A stretch of DNA of 64,000 nt from contig NC_045139.1 in the NCBI RefSeq assembly GCF_008831285.2, positions 5,988,704 to 6,052,703 of the forward strand, read 5' to 3'. Within the stretch, counting starts at the first letter, position 1, and every line of letters starts with the position of its first letter. Origin of the DNA: Nymphaea colorata (lineage: Eukaryota; Streptophyta; Magnoliopsida; Nymphaeales; Nymphaeaceae). Positions 36,436 to 48,800 of this stretch are shown here, piece after piece. A program made the position numbers and the translations under genes. The notes beneath the pieces were generated by a model. The model was not told where the DNA came from. It was given only the letters and a program-made list of their open reading frames with translations, and searched no databases.

Positions 36436-36539
36436 TAAGGCGCGTTTGGTAGCAGGAAAGCTATATTCCTTGGAACGCAGTGTTCCATGAATATGCCCAT
36501 TGTTTGGGACGCATTTTCTGTTACCAAACGTCGGCGTAA
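36436..36539. mobile_element. Tourist-like MITE (PIF/Harbinger type), about 98 bp
   Basis: The left end GGCGCGTTTGGTAGCAGGAAA at 36439 mirrors the right end, which reads CGCCGACGTTTGGTAACAGAAA on the other strand. TAA flanks both sides (36436-36438 and 36537-36539). A TAA/TTA target duplication with GGC...GTTTGGT ends is characteristic of Tourist-like elements. It has no coding capacity. Confidence 0.65.
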
Positions 36540-36907
36540 GAATCCAACTATTTTGGCGTGGTGAAATCGTTTCCCCTGGTTATTTATTTTGCCATCTAAC
36601 CAATGTTTAGCTTCGAAATAGCACCTAAATATTTAGGAAAGTGAACGCCTACAATATAGTTTTGGTTTTTTTTTTCTCTATACCAAATCAAAAAGGGATT
36701 AGATTTTCCCTGTATAGATTATCCAGATTTGAACTGCGTACATCCTTAGCTAGAGAAAAAAAACAGAGTTACTATTCCGTTTATTTCTCGAAGCTGAAAG
36801 CTGCTGAACAATACAGAATTTCAATTAAATTCAACACTTTGAGGAACAAATTAATCGAACAAGGATTAGAAGAGTTCACTTACTTTGAGGTCATATTCTT
36901 CATTATC

Positions 36908-37075
36908 AAGCGGGGGTGGAGCCAGAGTTTTCTGTCTAATGGGAAATTTTTAAATTTTAAGAGGCGACAACATGTAAATGAGAAAAATTCCCTTAAGGTG
37001 TCAATATGAAAATAAGAATTTTTTGTGGCTTCATGGAGCCAATTGCCCATCCGTTGCCCACACTTGCCTCCCTGC
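36908..37075. repeat. Dispersed repeat copy C (GCCCACAC-ended family)
   Basis: It starts GCGGGGGTGGAGCCAGAG and holds GGGAAATTTTTAAATTTTAAG. It ends with GCCAATTGCCCATCCGTTGCCCACACTTGCCTCC in consecutive blocks. The terminal GTTGCCCACACTTGCC recurs at about 37164-37182, a second 3' end 110 bases downstream. Confidence 0.6.
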
Positions 37076-38032
37076 CTGTTATCAAGCCTTATTATGACCT
37101 TTATGAGCCCGCGCTTCTTCTTGTTCCACCAAGATTGATTAGAACTTTGGTTACTTGCTGGAAACGTTGCCCACACTTGCCTTCTTCATGCCTCAGGTAA
37201 ATATGAAAACGTTTTCACTTGACAGTATAAACAGGATCAACATACAGTTTTCTCGTCACGAATCCTGCTTTCAAACGTTTCCTTCTGACAAAGGAAATCA
37301 TGTTTTCTCGACCCCCCAAATCCTAATGCATTGTGAGCTTTCTTGTGTCTTTCTTCCTTCTCTTTTTCATTTTCTTTTCTTGGTATTATTGTAAGTGAGA
37401 GAGGGAGGGTCTCGTTTCTAACAAAATACTCTCGAAATCTCATGTGTTTCGATTATTGTGGAGGAACATAACCACATAAAAACGTAATCTCTACATGTTT
37501 GGCTTGCTAAATGAGGTCTTGAATCCACCGGAAAAAACTATATGCACCTGTTCAAGGTTGAAGGAGTTTAATTAAAGTTTCCATTTGCCGACACTGGTAC
37601 TGTTCATCGCAGGAACAAATGGATATGGAGATCTCGATATAGTGGGAAATGGATGAGTCTTTGCTCTGGATAAATCCATCCGAAAAGGAGGAGCCAAGTC
37701 ATGATAAGCACGCATCTCTTGGATCGACAAGTCGCGCGTCTAGAAAAATCAGTGATCTGTTTCGTCATCAATGATGTAATGGCTGAACCTTATCAAATCC
37801 ATCACTAACTGTGAATCTACAGCAGCGGCACCGGGAGATTTCAATGGATCTTGCACATAAAGGCAGCTTGTACAAGAATACAAATTCAACCCAGGATATC
37901 AAAACAACGGCAACCATGGATAAATTGCTTAAAAGGCTTTCAAGCCTAAGATGTCTTTTAGCAGCAGAAACATTTTACGTTGTTGTGAGTGTTTCGTGGA
38001 GCAGAGATCTATGAAACAATAAAACAAGTGTT

Positions 38033-38272
38033 TTATAAATCTGTCCCAGCCTTTAACTCAAATTCATGAAACAGATTTGATGCTCGTCCTTCAGCATCGA
38101 ACTCAATGATTGGATGCCCAACAACTAAAATGGCCCCGGTGACCTTCCCCAAGGAAAACGCTGTAAAAAATAGCCTCTGGAAGAAAACAGAAGACCCCAT
38201 GAAGCCCACATGGGGGGCTTGTAAGGAGTCAACTGCTGATTTCAATGGTCGGCCGCAAGCATAGCCGCCGAT
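38033..38272 (-). other. Unassigned ORF with exon-like acceptor
   Basis: On the minus strand, a pyrimidine-rich tract ending CCCCTTTAG precedes an 80-codon open frame that begins IGGYACGRPLKSAVDSLQ, contains LGKVTGAILVVGHPIIEFD, and ends in a stop at 38033. The composition looks protein-like. I recognise no family and cannot place a partner exon with confidence. A second open frame at 38639-38896 on the same strand could belong with it. It may be a pseudogene remnant or chance. Confidence 0.25.
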
Positions 38273-38568
38273 CTAAAGGGGAAGGTTGGTGCAGTAGGTA
38301 AGGCTTCGTCTGTCAAAAAGACAGTCAAAGTAGAAAACTCAAGAGAATCATCCTCTCATATAGGCTTTGGGAGCAAGGTACTAGCTAAAACCATATGATA
38401 GTGCCCGGAGAAAAAACATCAGAAGCCGCAGAAGCTGGTAAAGATCAATGAGAAACGGACGGGGGACTTCTGATTGGATACTCTTATGCAATAAAAAGTG
38501 AGACACCTCTTCTTCAAACTCCCATCGTCATCTAAAAGAATTGCGTAGAAACTTCAACCTAATGTTAG

Positions 38569-38570
<2 letters not shown>

Positions 38571-38601
<31 letters not shown>
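38571..38601. repeat. (TC)n microsatellite
   Basis: About fifteen uninterrupted TC units. Confidence 0.95.
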
Positions 38602-38603
<2 letters not shown>

Positions 38604-40210
38604 GTTGCAATTGTGCGACTAAATGGTTGCTCCTGGATCTAGTAGCAGTATCTCTCCAGATTCGAAACAGGGTCGTCCACAGTAGTGTTGAGAAACAAAC
38701 CAAGAAGCTCATGGCTCGAACTCAGGCTCATAAACCACTCTTCTGGTGGGTGAGCTAGAAGCACTGTATTGATAAGTTCGAAGCCCTCCTCAACTTGATG
38801 TCTTAGAAGAGCCCACAGCATACATGGAAACCACACAAAAATGCTCCCAAACTGGCCCTCCCCTACATAAAATTTCTGCTTCCAAACATTTAACATAATT
38901 GCTATTCTATCATTGGTAGGCTGGTCAATATTAAAACATCAATGTGGACATTCTTTCTCCCTGTACGTGCACTACATATACGAATCATGATGTCGACATG
39001 TTTTTTACTTATTTGTTATGTAAATACGTATTTTCATGGTATTATATATAACACGTATACATGTTATACTGCACGAAAAACTGGACGCGGACAGCCGATC
39101 AAATCCAAAGATGCACTAAAACAAAATTGGGGGACAAGCTGTCCCGCAAAGAAAGGGAGAAAAAGTCGCTTGTCCACCTAACCCAAAGGAAGAATGTCTC
39201 ATGGTTGATATTGGAGGAGGAAGTATGTGAACACCTTCACCTCATCTGTCAAACTTCATGTTTGTTTGCTGTATGGTAACAAAGGGCTAGTTGTTGTAGA
39301 CCAGCAATTCTCTTGGTGTCTGTTTGGGCACTCCACTCTCATTTCCAATGTTTGTGCTCTGCAAGGAGTAGTGAGTCCCTTTCCTCCTCATAAATTAAGT
39401 GTGTTAAAAGTGGTGTTTGGTTGGAAGAGCACACCACATGTGAGTCTACCGTCTCCGTCAATTAGTGTGTTACGCATCTATCGTTTGCAGTATAGTAGAA
39501 TAACAACTATGAGAATCGAATTGATGACCAAACTTTCACCAGTCCACCAATCCAACCACCTACGCTATGTCCCTCTTATTGGCTCGATAGGTGGTGCAAT
39601 CTATTCTCACCCTGACGACTAGTGTGATTTTGAAAATCCAGAAAAAGTATGGACACTTTTTTTTTTAATTGTTACCCAGAATTGAGGTGAATCGTCAAAC
39701 AGATCTTTTATTTTAGAACTTGAGAATTAAATAAATGGATGGCCACTGATGTGGGGGGAAGGAACAAAGGGAACAGGTCACCAAACCTCAAGTCTGGAAC
39801 ACAATAATTAATCATTATGACGAAAGCCACCACTAACTCCTCCGATTTGATCTTTTTTTTTTTTTTAATGGCAAAGCAAAACCTTCCTCACCACCAGACC
39901 GAGCGTGCAATCAGGTCCGCGTCAAGCCACAACGCCCTCTTGACCGAGGCATTGACTCCTCGCATATAAATATAAATATACACAAAATTTTTAGTATTTT
40001 TAAACGGAATTATATGTGTACATTTATCGGGCACATATTTGGTCAACAGTTTTTCTTTTTTGCTTAGTTTTGCATGGTTGATTGTGATTTTCAGATTCGA
40101 TAGGTCGTTCAAGAACATGAATCTGATAGGCGTTAAGTACATGTTTGTTTGCGGTTTGTTGACCATGTCCACAACCAACATATGTTAAAACTTTATATAT
40201 AACATATGTT

Positions 40211-40215
<5 letters not shown>

Positions 40216-40248
<33 letters not shown>
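40216..40248. repeat. (AT)n microsatellite
   Basis: About sixteen AT units, preceded by two AACATATGTTAAAA-like copies. Confidence 0.95.
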
Positions 40249-40250
<2 letters not shown>

Positions 40251-41507
40251 GGAATTATTGTCTAGCTAGATGTGATCTTTCTATAACAAAGTCCAACTTT
40301 GGCGACTTTTGGCTGCACCTATTGGTCGGATTTTAAAATTAATGACCTGAACTTTTGGGCTTGTAAGAAAAACTTGATAATTTTTGTGAACAGACCTGAA
40401 AAGAACGTTTGTGTAGTTGATTTTGAAAAGTATTTAGAAAGACCAAAGTTGGTCGGGCCAGACAAATTTGGCGATGGTCCTACCACTATCTCAGATATAT
40501 ATCGAATCATGTCCAATTGCTCGGTTCGCTTGATGTCTGTGGAGACTTATACATCCCTCCACGTATTGTCGGGCGCAGATGTGTGACATTGAATACCACA
40601 TAAAGGGTTCACTATCGTGGAGTTTGTCGATATATGATAAGGTCGATAAGTTTTATGTGATATTAAAAATATTAAGGTCATTTGGATCTTAAATCTGTGG
40701 ATCTGAGATCCGCTAGGAACAACATACATCTTAAATCCATGTTTTTACATGAAGTGGAGATCCATAACAATTTGTCTCGGGAACAGACTCGTCGCGAAAT
40801 TCTTTTCTGGCTCCGCCACTGATCATCGGCGTAATATGATAAAGTTCTGCGTGTAACCATAATGGTAAAAACTGATTGTCATCAAATTTTACTTTGTTAG
40901 AAATGTAGCTAACTACATTACATAAAAAAAAGATATCCCCAAGAACAATGAAATATGTGAAGGACATGAAGAGTAGTTGGGCTAGATTCATGGGTTTGTT
41001 GTGATGCATGTAATGTGTTTCTTGCAACCAACCCAACAAGTGGTTGAGTTTTTAAGTGTTTGTCCTGGTGGGTCTCTGTTGGTTGCAACTTGCAAAGCCA
41101 AAAAGCTGTTCACCTAATGTGCATAGATTGAGTAAATTTTCTTTTTTCTTTTTTTTTGCCTATATTTGATTGTTTTCATGCTCATTCCCCCTTCCTTCTT
41201 TATGAGGAATTTCCATGTGAGCTTCATAAAATCTAAATGCTTCCCTTGTTGCTCATTTCATAAGCCACATTGAATTATTTCCAACAACTTTCAGATATCT
41301 CAGAAAAAAAAAAAGCTTTGCTTTTATTCTTTTTCCTTTCAGCTTGTGGCTTTTTATGATTTTGGTTAAATTACATGCAGGTGCTCAACGTGGGGTGGGC
41401 TTATATTTAGAGGTCTTGGTTTTCAAAGAGTTTAGGAAAAAATTCTTTTGTCAATCTATTAAAAAAATTGCCCCAACAAGGTTAGGATCTAACATAAATA
41501 ATTAAGG

Positions 41508-41678
41508 GTTCTAGGATAGTTGGCCAGACCAGTAACTCATAGAAGGCCGATCTCTGGTTCGATTCCCATGAACATCAACCTCGTGCACAAGTGAATGCAG
41601 CTCTAGACAATGGGCCTGGGATGACTATTTGCGAATATTGACATATTTCAAGCACCTATAGGTGATTTTCTTTTTTTT
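41508..41678 (+). mobile_element. tRNA-derived SINE candidate
   Basis: GGATAGTTGGCC at 41514 resembles the A box of the RNA polymerase III promoter. GGTTCGATTCC at 41556-41566 is a perfect B box at tRNA-like spacing. The rest does not fold as a complete tRNA, because there is no matching acceptor stem. The body runs on through GTGCACAAGTGAATGCAG to a T-rich tail ending near 41678. A tRNA-like head, unrelated body and simple tail indicate a plant SINE. Confidence 0.5.
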
Positions 41679-43249
41679 CTCTCTTAATTCTTTTGGCTGT
41701 TTGCTACTTGAAAGATTCAATATCATTGTTATTTTATCAGTTTACAATATAAAACTCTTAAAAGTAGGTGTTAGATGAGACAATACATTAATTAGTAGCA
41801 ACCAGAAAGCCATGCCCATGAACAAGTCCACAAAAAATTAATGTCATTTTCTATTCATAACTAAATCTCCCAGTGGGATTTTCTTTTCCCCTCCCAACAA
41901 ACCTGACATATCAGTGAATGGGACATAAAATCATGCAGTATTTGGGATATTTGGTCCCACTTCACTCGCCCCCTAGTGGGTCCGCGCATACTTTCTATTT
42001 CAATTAAAGCAAAAATTTCTTGAAAAAGGAAAAGATGGTACTCCAAAAAGAAAAATATTGTCAAAAACTGCTTGCAGTTTTAACATCAAGTCATATTAAC
42101 AAAGTTTGATTTGGTTCTTTTGTACAGAAAAGCTGAAGCCAAAAGGACAAAAAGATTTAGAGAAAGCAATAGCATGTAGAGTAGCATCATTCACACTTTC
42201 TCCTCATCAATCTCGGTTTTGGATCCATTTTGAGGTCATACGAAGATTAAATGGATTAAACCCATTAAATACCTTGTGAACCTAGTTAATGATTCCATGA
42301 AGGTTTCTTTGTTTGATTCGGATATGTTCAGATTTCGGATCCAAATGTGAAGGAAGAAAAGCTTATACGGTATCTGAATCTGAATCCCCAATTGCGTTGA
42401 ATCCAATCAAAATTCAACTTTCAAATACACAACTGAAACTGAATCTACTCGTTAAACACACACTCAAATCCAAACCGCATTATTATCACATTAAAACAAC
42501 CGACTTTCAAAATGCATGAATACTTAGTATGGGATATTTGTTTGAAACTGGATCAGAATGTGAATCCAAATCCAATCAAATCTTTATTTAGATCTAAATT
42601 TGATCAGATGTCATTTTTTAAACCAGAATGCGATCTCATTTCATAAAGGTATTATTTTTTTCCATATTCAACAAATTTGAAATCATGAGTTTTTTAGATA
42701 CCTGATCTGAATCCGATTCATTGACAGTAAAGTTACGATTTGGTTCGCAAAGTGCATTTAAAGGGTCATACCGTTGCTCATTAAAAGTTACTGCTAAAAC
42801 AAGCAACATTATTGCTTTAGTTTGAAAAAAATCGGTTGGCAAATACAAGGCGTAAAAGCTTATAAAAGCATACTTAACTGAAAACCAAACATCGGCCACA
42901 GTTCATAATGGATCCAATATCTTGTAACAGAACCCGAACCGGTTGGTATCCCAAAGGGGGGACGCACGAGCCAAACCGCTTTTTGGCGTTTAGAAGAGAT
43001 AAGTTTTCCTTTTCCCCCCGTTTGACTCCGTTTGCTTATTTTATGGTGTGGATTTATTCTTCTGAGGATAATCTCCGGGTCTCGTGATACGCACCTTCTC
43101 ATTTATAAAGAGAGAGATTTTCGATTTGGGACCAACTTTCTCTAGTTATCCCAAAAAGAGACCCAATCTGGCAATCACATTCAAGTTGAACAAGTTATTT
43201 TTATCATGGCAACAAATAAGATGCTTAAAATTGAAGTATATTTCTTTTG

Positions 43250-43657
43250 TTAGGATCTGAGCAAAGAGCATGGTTGTTTGATAAGGACAAATAAATAGAT
43301 GACGTGAGGTGCACGTAATTTGAAACGGATACGGGTCCACCAGATGGTTTGCAAATATTCGACCCGAAGTTTCATAAAGTAGTAGCTCCCACATTTTGGA
43401 CGACAGCTGGTAGTGGCCTCCTTTTTCTCTGCTTTCACGCGGAAATTCCCCACAAGCCCAGCAAATTCGTCTTCGTAGTCATGGAGCGGGTCCAAGTTTT
43501 CTAAAATACCAGACAAGGGGCCCTCTAGTTTGTTAATTTTTGAATATGCATCAAACTTATTTTGGATGCTTGAGACCTTTTGCTTCATCATCTTAGTGGC
43601 ACTTGGAAGCAGAAATCGTGGATTAAAATCACTTTTATGCGAGTTTTGATGGCCCAC
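43250..43657 (-). other. Unassigned ORF, possible exon or gene relic
   Basis: An open frame of about 135 codons on the minus strand contains a charged, helix-prone part (KVSSIQNKFDAYSKINKLEG, then HDYEDEFAGLVGNFRVKAEK). It has no ATG at its upstream end (first ATG codons are 23 codons in). The later part loses protein-like character. I recognise no family. It could be an exon of an unrecognised gene, a relic, or chance. Confidence 0.2.
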
Positions 43658-45740
43658 CGTGTTTGATGGGGAAGCTGTGGTTGGGACAAAATATCCTTCT
43701 TAGACATTTTTCTTCACCATTCACACAAGTAGTTGAGGGTTGGGAACCGTGAGGGAATATTCTAAGGAGGTAAACCCTCTCTAACATTCCACAGCTATGA
43801 GAATTTCACTTTTAGAAACCTCAAGTTGTAAAAGGAACCAGTTAAAACCTTAATGTACCTTAGTTTCAGGCTAAAACTCCTCTAAAACTATAATTTAAAG
43901 AATCTAAGCACGTTACTGATTGGTTCAATTTGATCCTTAGTCATGATCTCCCATCTCTAAGTCTCCCAAAAAATAATCTAATATCTTCCGTTACTTACGT
44001 CAATAAAAAAAAATATTCATAGGGGAAGTCAGCAAATTGGATTACAAGCAGCCAAACGACCAAAATATTTCTATATAAAGGCAAAGGTAAAATACAAAAA
44101 TGAATTATAAAATTACCAAAATGCCCATTTGATGAATGGGACATGTTTCCTATGTTATCAACATAACAAGAAAAGCCTACTCAAATCCAGAGCGGAGCAG
44201 GTTGTGTGTTCTTCAAAGTATTCGCCAAAAAAAAAAAAGTTCTTACTCACATGAGCATAATAGATGAAAAGAAAGGGAATTAGTTTGGGATTTCGGGTTT
44301 GTGTAGGCCGTCGGGAGGAATTTTTTTGCTTATTTCTCAAACTTTACTTTTAAGTTGGTGAAGAATAAAAAATTGGAAAAAATAAAAAATAAACAAAAAA
44401 AAAAGAAGGAAAGAAGACTCGTGGAACGTTCATAAAGCAAGAGGTGGTTGCGAAGCGAGCAGCACGTTGAATTTTCTCGCTTAAGGTTATTTTGGGTATT
44501 TTGCAAAATTTCAGTACGATCTTTGACTCCGTTGTGCTCTTGGACGGCTTCCTTCTTCATCGAACCGTTGGGGAAGAACGGTTTTTACGTTAACACCCTC
44601 GTACAGAATGAGAATTTACTACCATAAGTCGGCGAGCACATAAGGACGCATGGACAAAAGAAGGAAAGGACAATCGGCTTTGACTTCTGGGCACCGTATA
44701 GTTCGCACGACCGGATATCACGGGGGTTTCCTACGAAATTTTGCGTAGATTACAGGGGCGATTTGGGTCAAAATTATTCTCTCTCTCACACTAAAAGTTA
44801 AGACAAGACGTCCTTTTTCCTGCATTAAATCTCTGGCCCTCGACATCGTCGCAAATGACCATCATATCCCTCTCGTCGATTTATTAGTCAGCAACGTTTT
44901 AATTTTTTTTTATGTTAACGGTCTAAGGAGTTCAGCTCGTAGCCTCAAACCGGTTTGACCATGCTAGCCCGGATGAGCCCACTTGAACTTGGTTCTGGAC
45001 AAGGCTCGAGCACGCAACTAGGTTCAGCTGGTAGCCTCACTTTTAGTAGGTTTTCCATCATCTCCTTTGCGTGATGCCTTGAACACTTGAGAGTAAGAAA
45101 AGAACCATTTGATGCCCCTTAACAAACACAAGAGAATCCTTTCGAGTCTTTGCTTTTTGTGGAAGGAGTGGAATTGATTAACGCTTCTGCGACTTAACTC
45201 TCGCACTCTCATTGTTGGTGAAGGGCGATTGGGTCAATGCCATTTCCACATGAAATGAACAATGAATTCCTGCCACTTTAATCAAAGCCATTGATAAGAC
45301 ATTGAAAGTAAAAGCAATAAAGAGATGGGGGAAGAAGGGAGTGCCTGTGTCAATACCATCCTGAAAAAGGACTAGACAATAAATTGTCACCAGCTTATTA
45401 AAATAATTATTAACAAAAAAAAGTAGAAGAAATAAAAGAAAAAGAAGAGAGAGAGAGGATTCAAAAGGTTAGGTAAAAAAAAAAAAAAATTCAAGAACCA
45501 GACAAGTGTAAAAGGCTAAAAGCATACACACACACACACACCAACAACACCTCTTCACACCCTCTTCACACCTTGCTTTTTGTTCTCTCACTTTTTCTCT
45601 CTCTCTCTTCTGCAACATCAAAACCACAGTGGTTTACCCCTTTCCCTTTGCTGAAAACCAGGCTTCCACCTTCAGCCATCCCAAATCCCAACACCCCAAC
45701 GTTCCAAAAAATCCCAAGTGTTCGTCCGTCGTCTTGTGCA
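43658..45740. other. Intergenic to tubby-like promoter, no gene seen
   Basis: It includes an A-rich tract (44345-44410), a near-direct repeat of GTTCAGCTSGTAGCCTCA at about 44931 and 45021, a (CA)n run at 45527-45541, and CT-rich sequence (45585-45612) fitting a 5' leader of the next gene. Confidence 0.4.
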
Positions 45741-45743
45741 TCC

Positions 45744-45767
45744 ATGGTTGCTGCCGACGAGGCCTAG
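45744..45767 (+). promoter_or_regulatory. Short uORF in the tubby-like leader
   Basis: ATG at 45744 opens a 7-codon frame (MVAADEA) closed by TAG at 45765-45767, 34 bases before the main start. It would reduce initiation on the main frame if it lies in the mature leader, which is likely given its closeness. Confidence 0.4.
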
Positions 45768-45801
45768 TGTGGAGGAGGAGGAGAAGAGGGAGGAGTGGAA
45801 C

Positions 45802-48800
45802 ATGTCGTTCAGGAGCATATTGCGGGATGGTCTGGGGAGTCTGTCTAGGAGGGGCTTTGGATCGAAGGTGGTGCAGTCGTTGGTGGCGGAGGATGACCAA
45901 CAGCAGCAGCTGCGGCGGGACGGAGAAGGGGAGGAGGGAAATGGTGAGGGGGGAAGGGACTGCTGGGCTGGACTGCCGCCGGAGCTGCTGAGGGACGTGA
46001 TAAAGAGGCTGGAGGCAAGCGAGAGCGCCTGGCCGGCACGCCGGAACGTCGTCGCCTGCGCCGCCGTGTGCCGCGCCTGGCGGCTCATGTGCAAAGAGGT
46101 CGTCGCCACTCCCGAGCTCTGCGCCAAGCTCACTTTCCCCGTCTCTCTCAAGCAGGTCCCTCTCTCCCTCTCTCTTCGCCTTCCTCTCTCTTCTCTGCTT
46201 TATTTTGTGATGGTAATGACGTGGGGAGTTCTGGATCTGGCAGCCGGGACCAAGGAGCGGGCCGATTCAGTGTTATATAAAGAGGAACAAAGGGTCTTCC
46301 ACTTACCATCTCTTCTTGGGTCTGAGTCCTGGTGAGCTGCTTTCTCCTTCCTCCTGCCTTTCTTTTTCTTGAATTTCTTGGGGGGGTTTTTGTTTCTTTA
46401 GTTGGTTGTTCTGGCTCTCTTCGCGTCCCCTTCCATTGATTTAAGAGGTTTACTCCAAAGAAGGAAAATTTATGTGTTTTTTGTGATGGCATGGTAGAGG
46501 CGGAGAGAAAGAAGGATGTTTTTAGTGAATGGAGTCCTATACATCCTTGGTACGCCGATGGGATGAATGTGCCTGTGCAAATCCAATTTTTGGCAAATTA
46601 AGCGCCTTTCATGACGGTCAAATGAATTTTTTCTGTCAATCTTTTCTCCCTCGGTCTAGTGAAATCTTTTTGTTGGTATAAATTTGGGGAGCTCGCGGTA
46701 CGCTTGAAACTGAAGCTCCATCCCTCGGAAGTTTATTTCGTGGTCAGATTTGTCTATATTTGTGGAGTTTGTTCTGTTAACGAATGGCTCTTGTTGCTTA
46801 GTAACGAGAACTTCTCAAGTGATTGCTGATGCTAGTGACAGATTAGAACATATTATGACTTCCGAGTAGAACAGACATGAGAAGTGAAGGACTGAATCAT
46901 GTATAAGACTGAATCATGTATAATTAATATCTAGGTGGCCACTCTGCTTCTTTGGTGGTGTGTTTAATACAGAACCACAGTATCTTAAAAAAGGTGGGCA
47001 TTGCGTGTGTAACGTGTATTGCTTGCTCAAAATGATATACGGGTTATAGTTCTATTTTATGCAAATCGCACCGACCCAAGGTTTTGCTAATGCTTCCGGG
47101 TGGCCGTATATTGCAACCTATCCGTTTTTTGATCCATTTTCTGTTAGTGCGCAAATACATTCTGCATTTTTGTATATAGAAGAACTTTAGGTTGATATAG
47201 CGATTTAAGTGACAGTGAACTGGCATAGATTGATAGTGGTTGAATGGCCTATGACTCAGTCCACTGATATATAAATCTGTTACTTGATTATGGGGCTCCC
47301 TGTAGCAACATCCAGATTTTTGAAATCAGCATGAGTCTAGCTCTCTTCTTTTTTAGTTGTTAGAAGATTTCAGATACCACCTTGGTTCTTTTAAATGACA
47401 TGTAGTTCTTGAACACCATGCTGTTTAACTTTCTTAAATCGACAACCTGAGGGTTGGAAGCTGCCTTCTTGGACTGATGGTTTGGTTACATTTTTTTGGT
47501 GTCTTCCTAAATGGGTCGAGTATAGTAGTAAACGGCATGAGGGTCAGCATGTTAGCCAAATAGAACCAAAGAAGTCTTGTGTTATGAGGTTCCTTCCATG
47601 CAGGGTGTATATAATATCAAACTTGACTGGCTTATGATAGCTTTGAATGTAGACTCAATAGATTAAAGTTTAAAACAATTAATACTGAAAGAACCAAAAG
47701 TATATTGGATGTATATAACACATACAGACAGAGTTTGATATCCGTTATTCTGGATATAATGATCTGTGTGAAATATTCTGGACGGTTTTAACAAAATAAC
47801 CCATGGAAAGTTCTCTATGACATGGGGCTTTCAGAAAAAGCACTATCTCATATTGCAACAGCTGACAGTTGTTTCCTTATGTATGCTGATGGTCTATGCA
47901 TTCTACTATATACAATTTTCATTAACATATATTAGTCCCCGTTTCTCAAATTGTAGTTATGGCTTTTAAATGTCAGTTTCCTTCTCTGGCTGAGGCCAAG
48001 AGAGATGGAACCTAGCGTCAGGATAGACCTATTGCATATCCTTTTTAGCATTTTCGTTTTGTTGTCGGCTGGTTGCTTGTTTGGCTGTTAACTCACTGCA
48101 TTGTTTCAGAGAATGGGAAATTCCTGCTTGCTGCAAAGAAGGTCAGGCGCCCCACTCGTGCAGAGTACATTATTTCTATGGATGCAGAGGACATATCACG
48201 AAACAGTTGCAGCTATATGGGCAAGCTAAGGTATGTGGATAGTTTACCCTCATGGAATGTGTTATATGTATATTAAATATTTGTTATTGGTAAAAATTAG
48301 TAGTTTGAATTATTTAAGTGCCACACAGTCGGTCAACATAGTACTGGATGACCCGTGATGGTTTTATGAAAACCTTACTGTTGTCATAGTCGGAAAACAG
48401 GCCACTGTTCTAGCAGTAATCAAATTTGTGCAGTAACAGTATTCTTTTTCTTACTGTTCCACTAGCTATTTAGCGTTTGGTAATGAGGATATTTCTTCAT
48501 CTCTTTTTTCCTTTCCCAGTAGTTGCGATTTTTTCTTTAAGGCCTTGCTTAGGGTCTCTTTGGGTGGTCCAAGTCCTGATGCAAGTACATTCTACAAGGG
48601 CCTGCTTTGATTAAAAAGTGGAACCTCCATTTGCTGAACAACCATTGGGTGTGGGTTTTGGAACTTGATCTGATGACAGATTGTTGATGGGTCATTAGGA
48701 CAAAACATTGCTATGGAGTACTCTTAAAGGGCTCTCATATCTGGTCTCCTTTTTCACTGTCTGCTGTTTGTTGTGTCGACAGATCAAACTTTTTGGGCAC

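Noticed and set aside
38284-38345. SINE or tRNA head from TGGTGCAGTAGG and a CTGTC/GACAG hairpin
   Set aside because: The B-box position does not match the consensus. Too weak to call.
41514-41570. A functional tRNA gene
   Set aside because: The B box is perfect, but no acceptor or anticodon stem pairs up and a SINE-like body follows.
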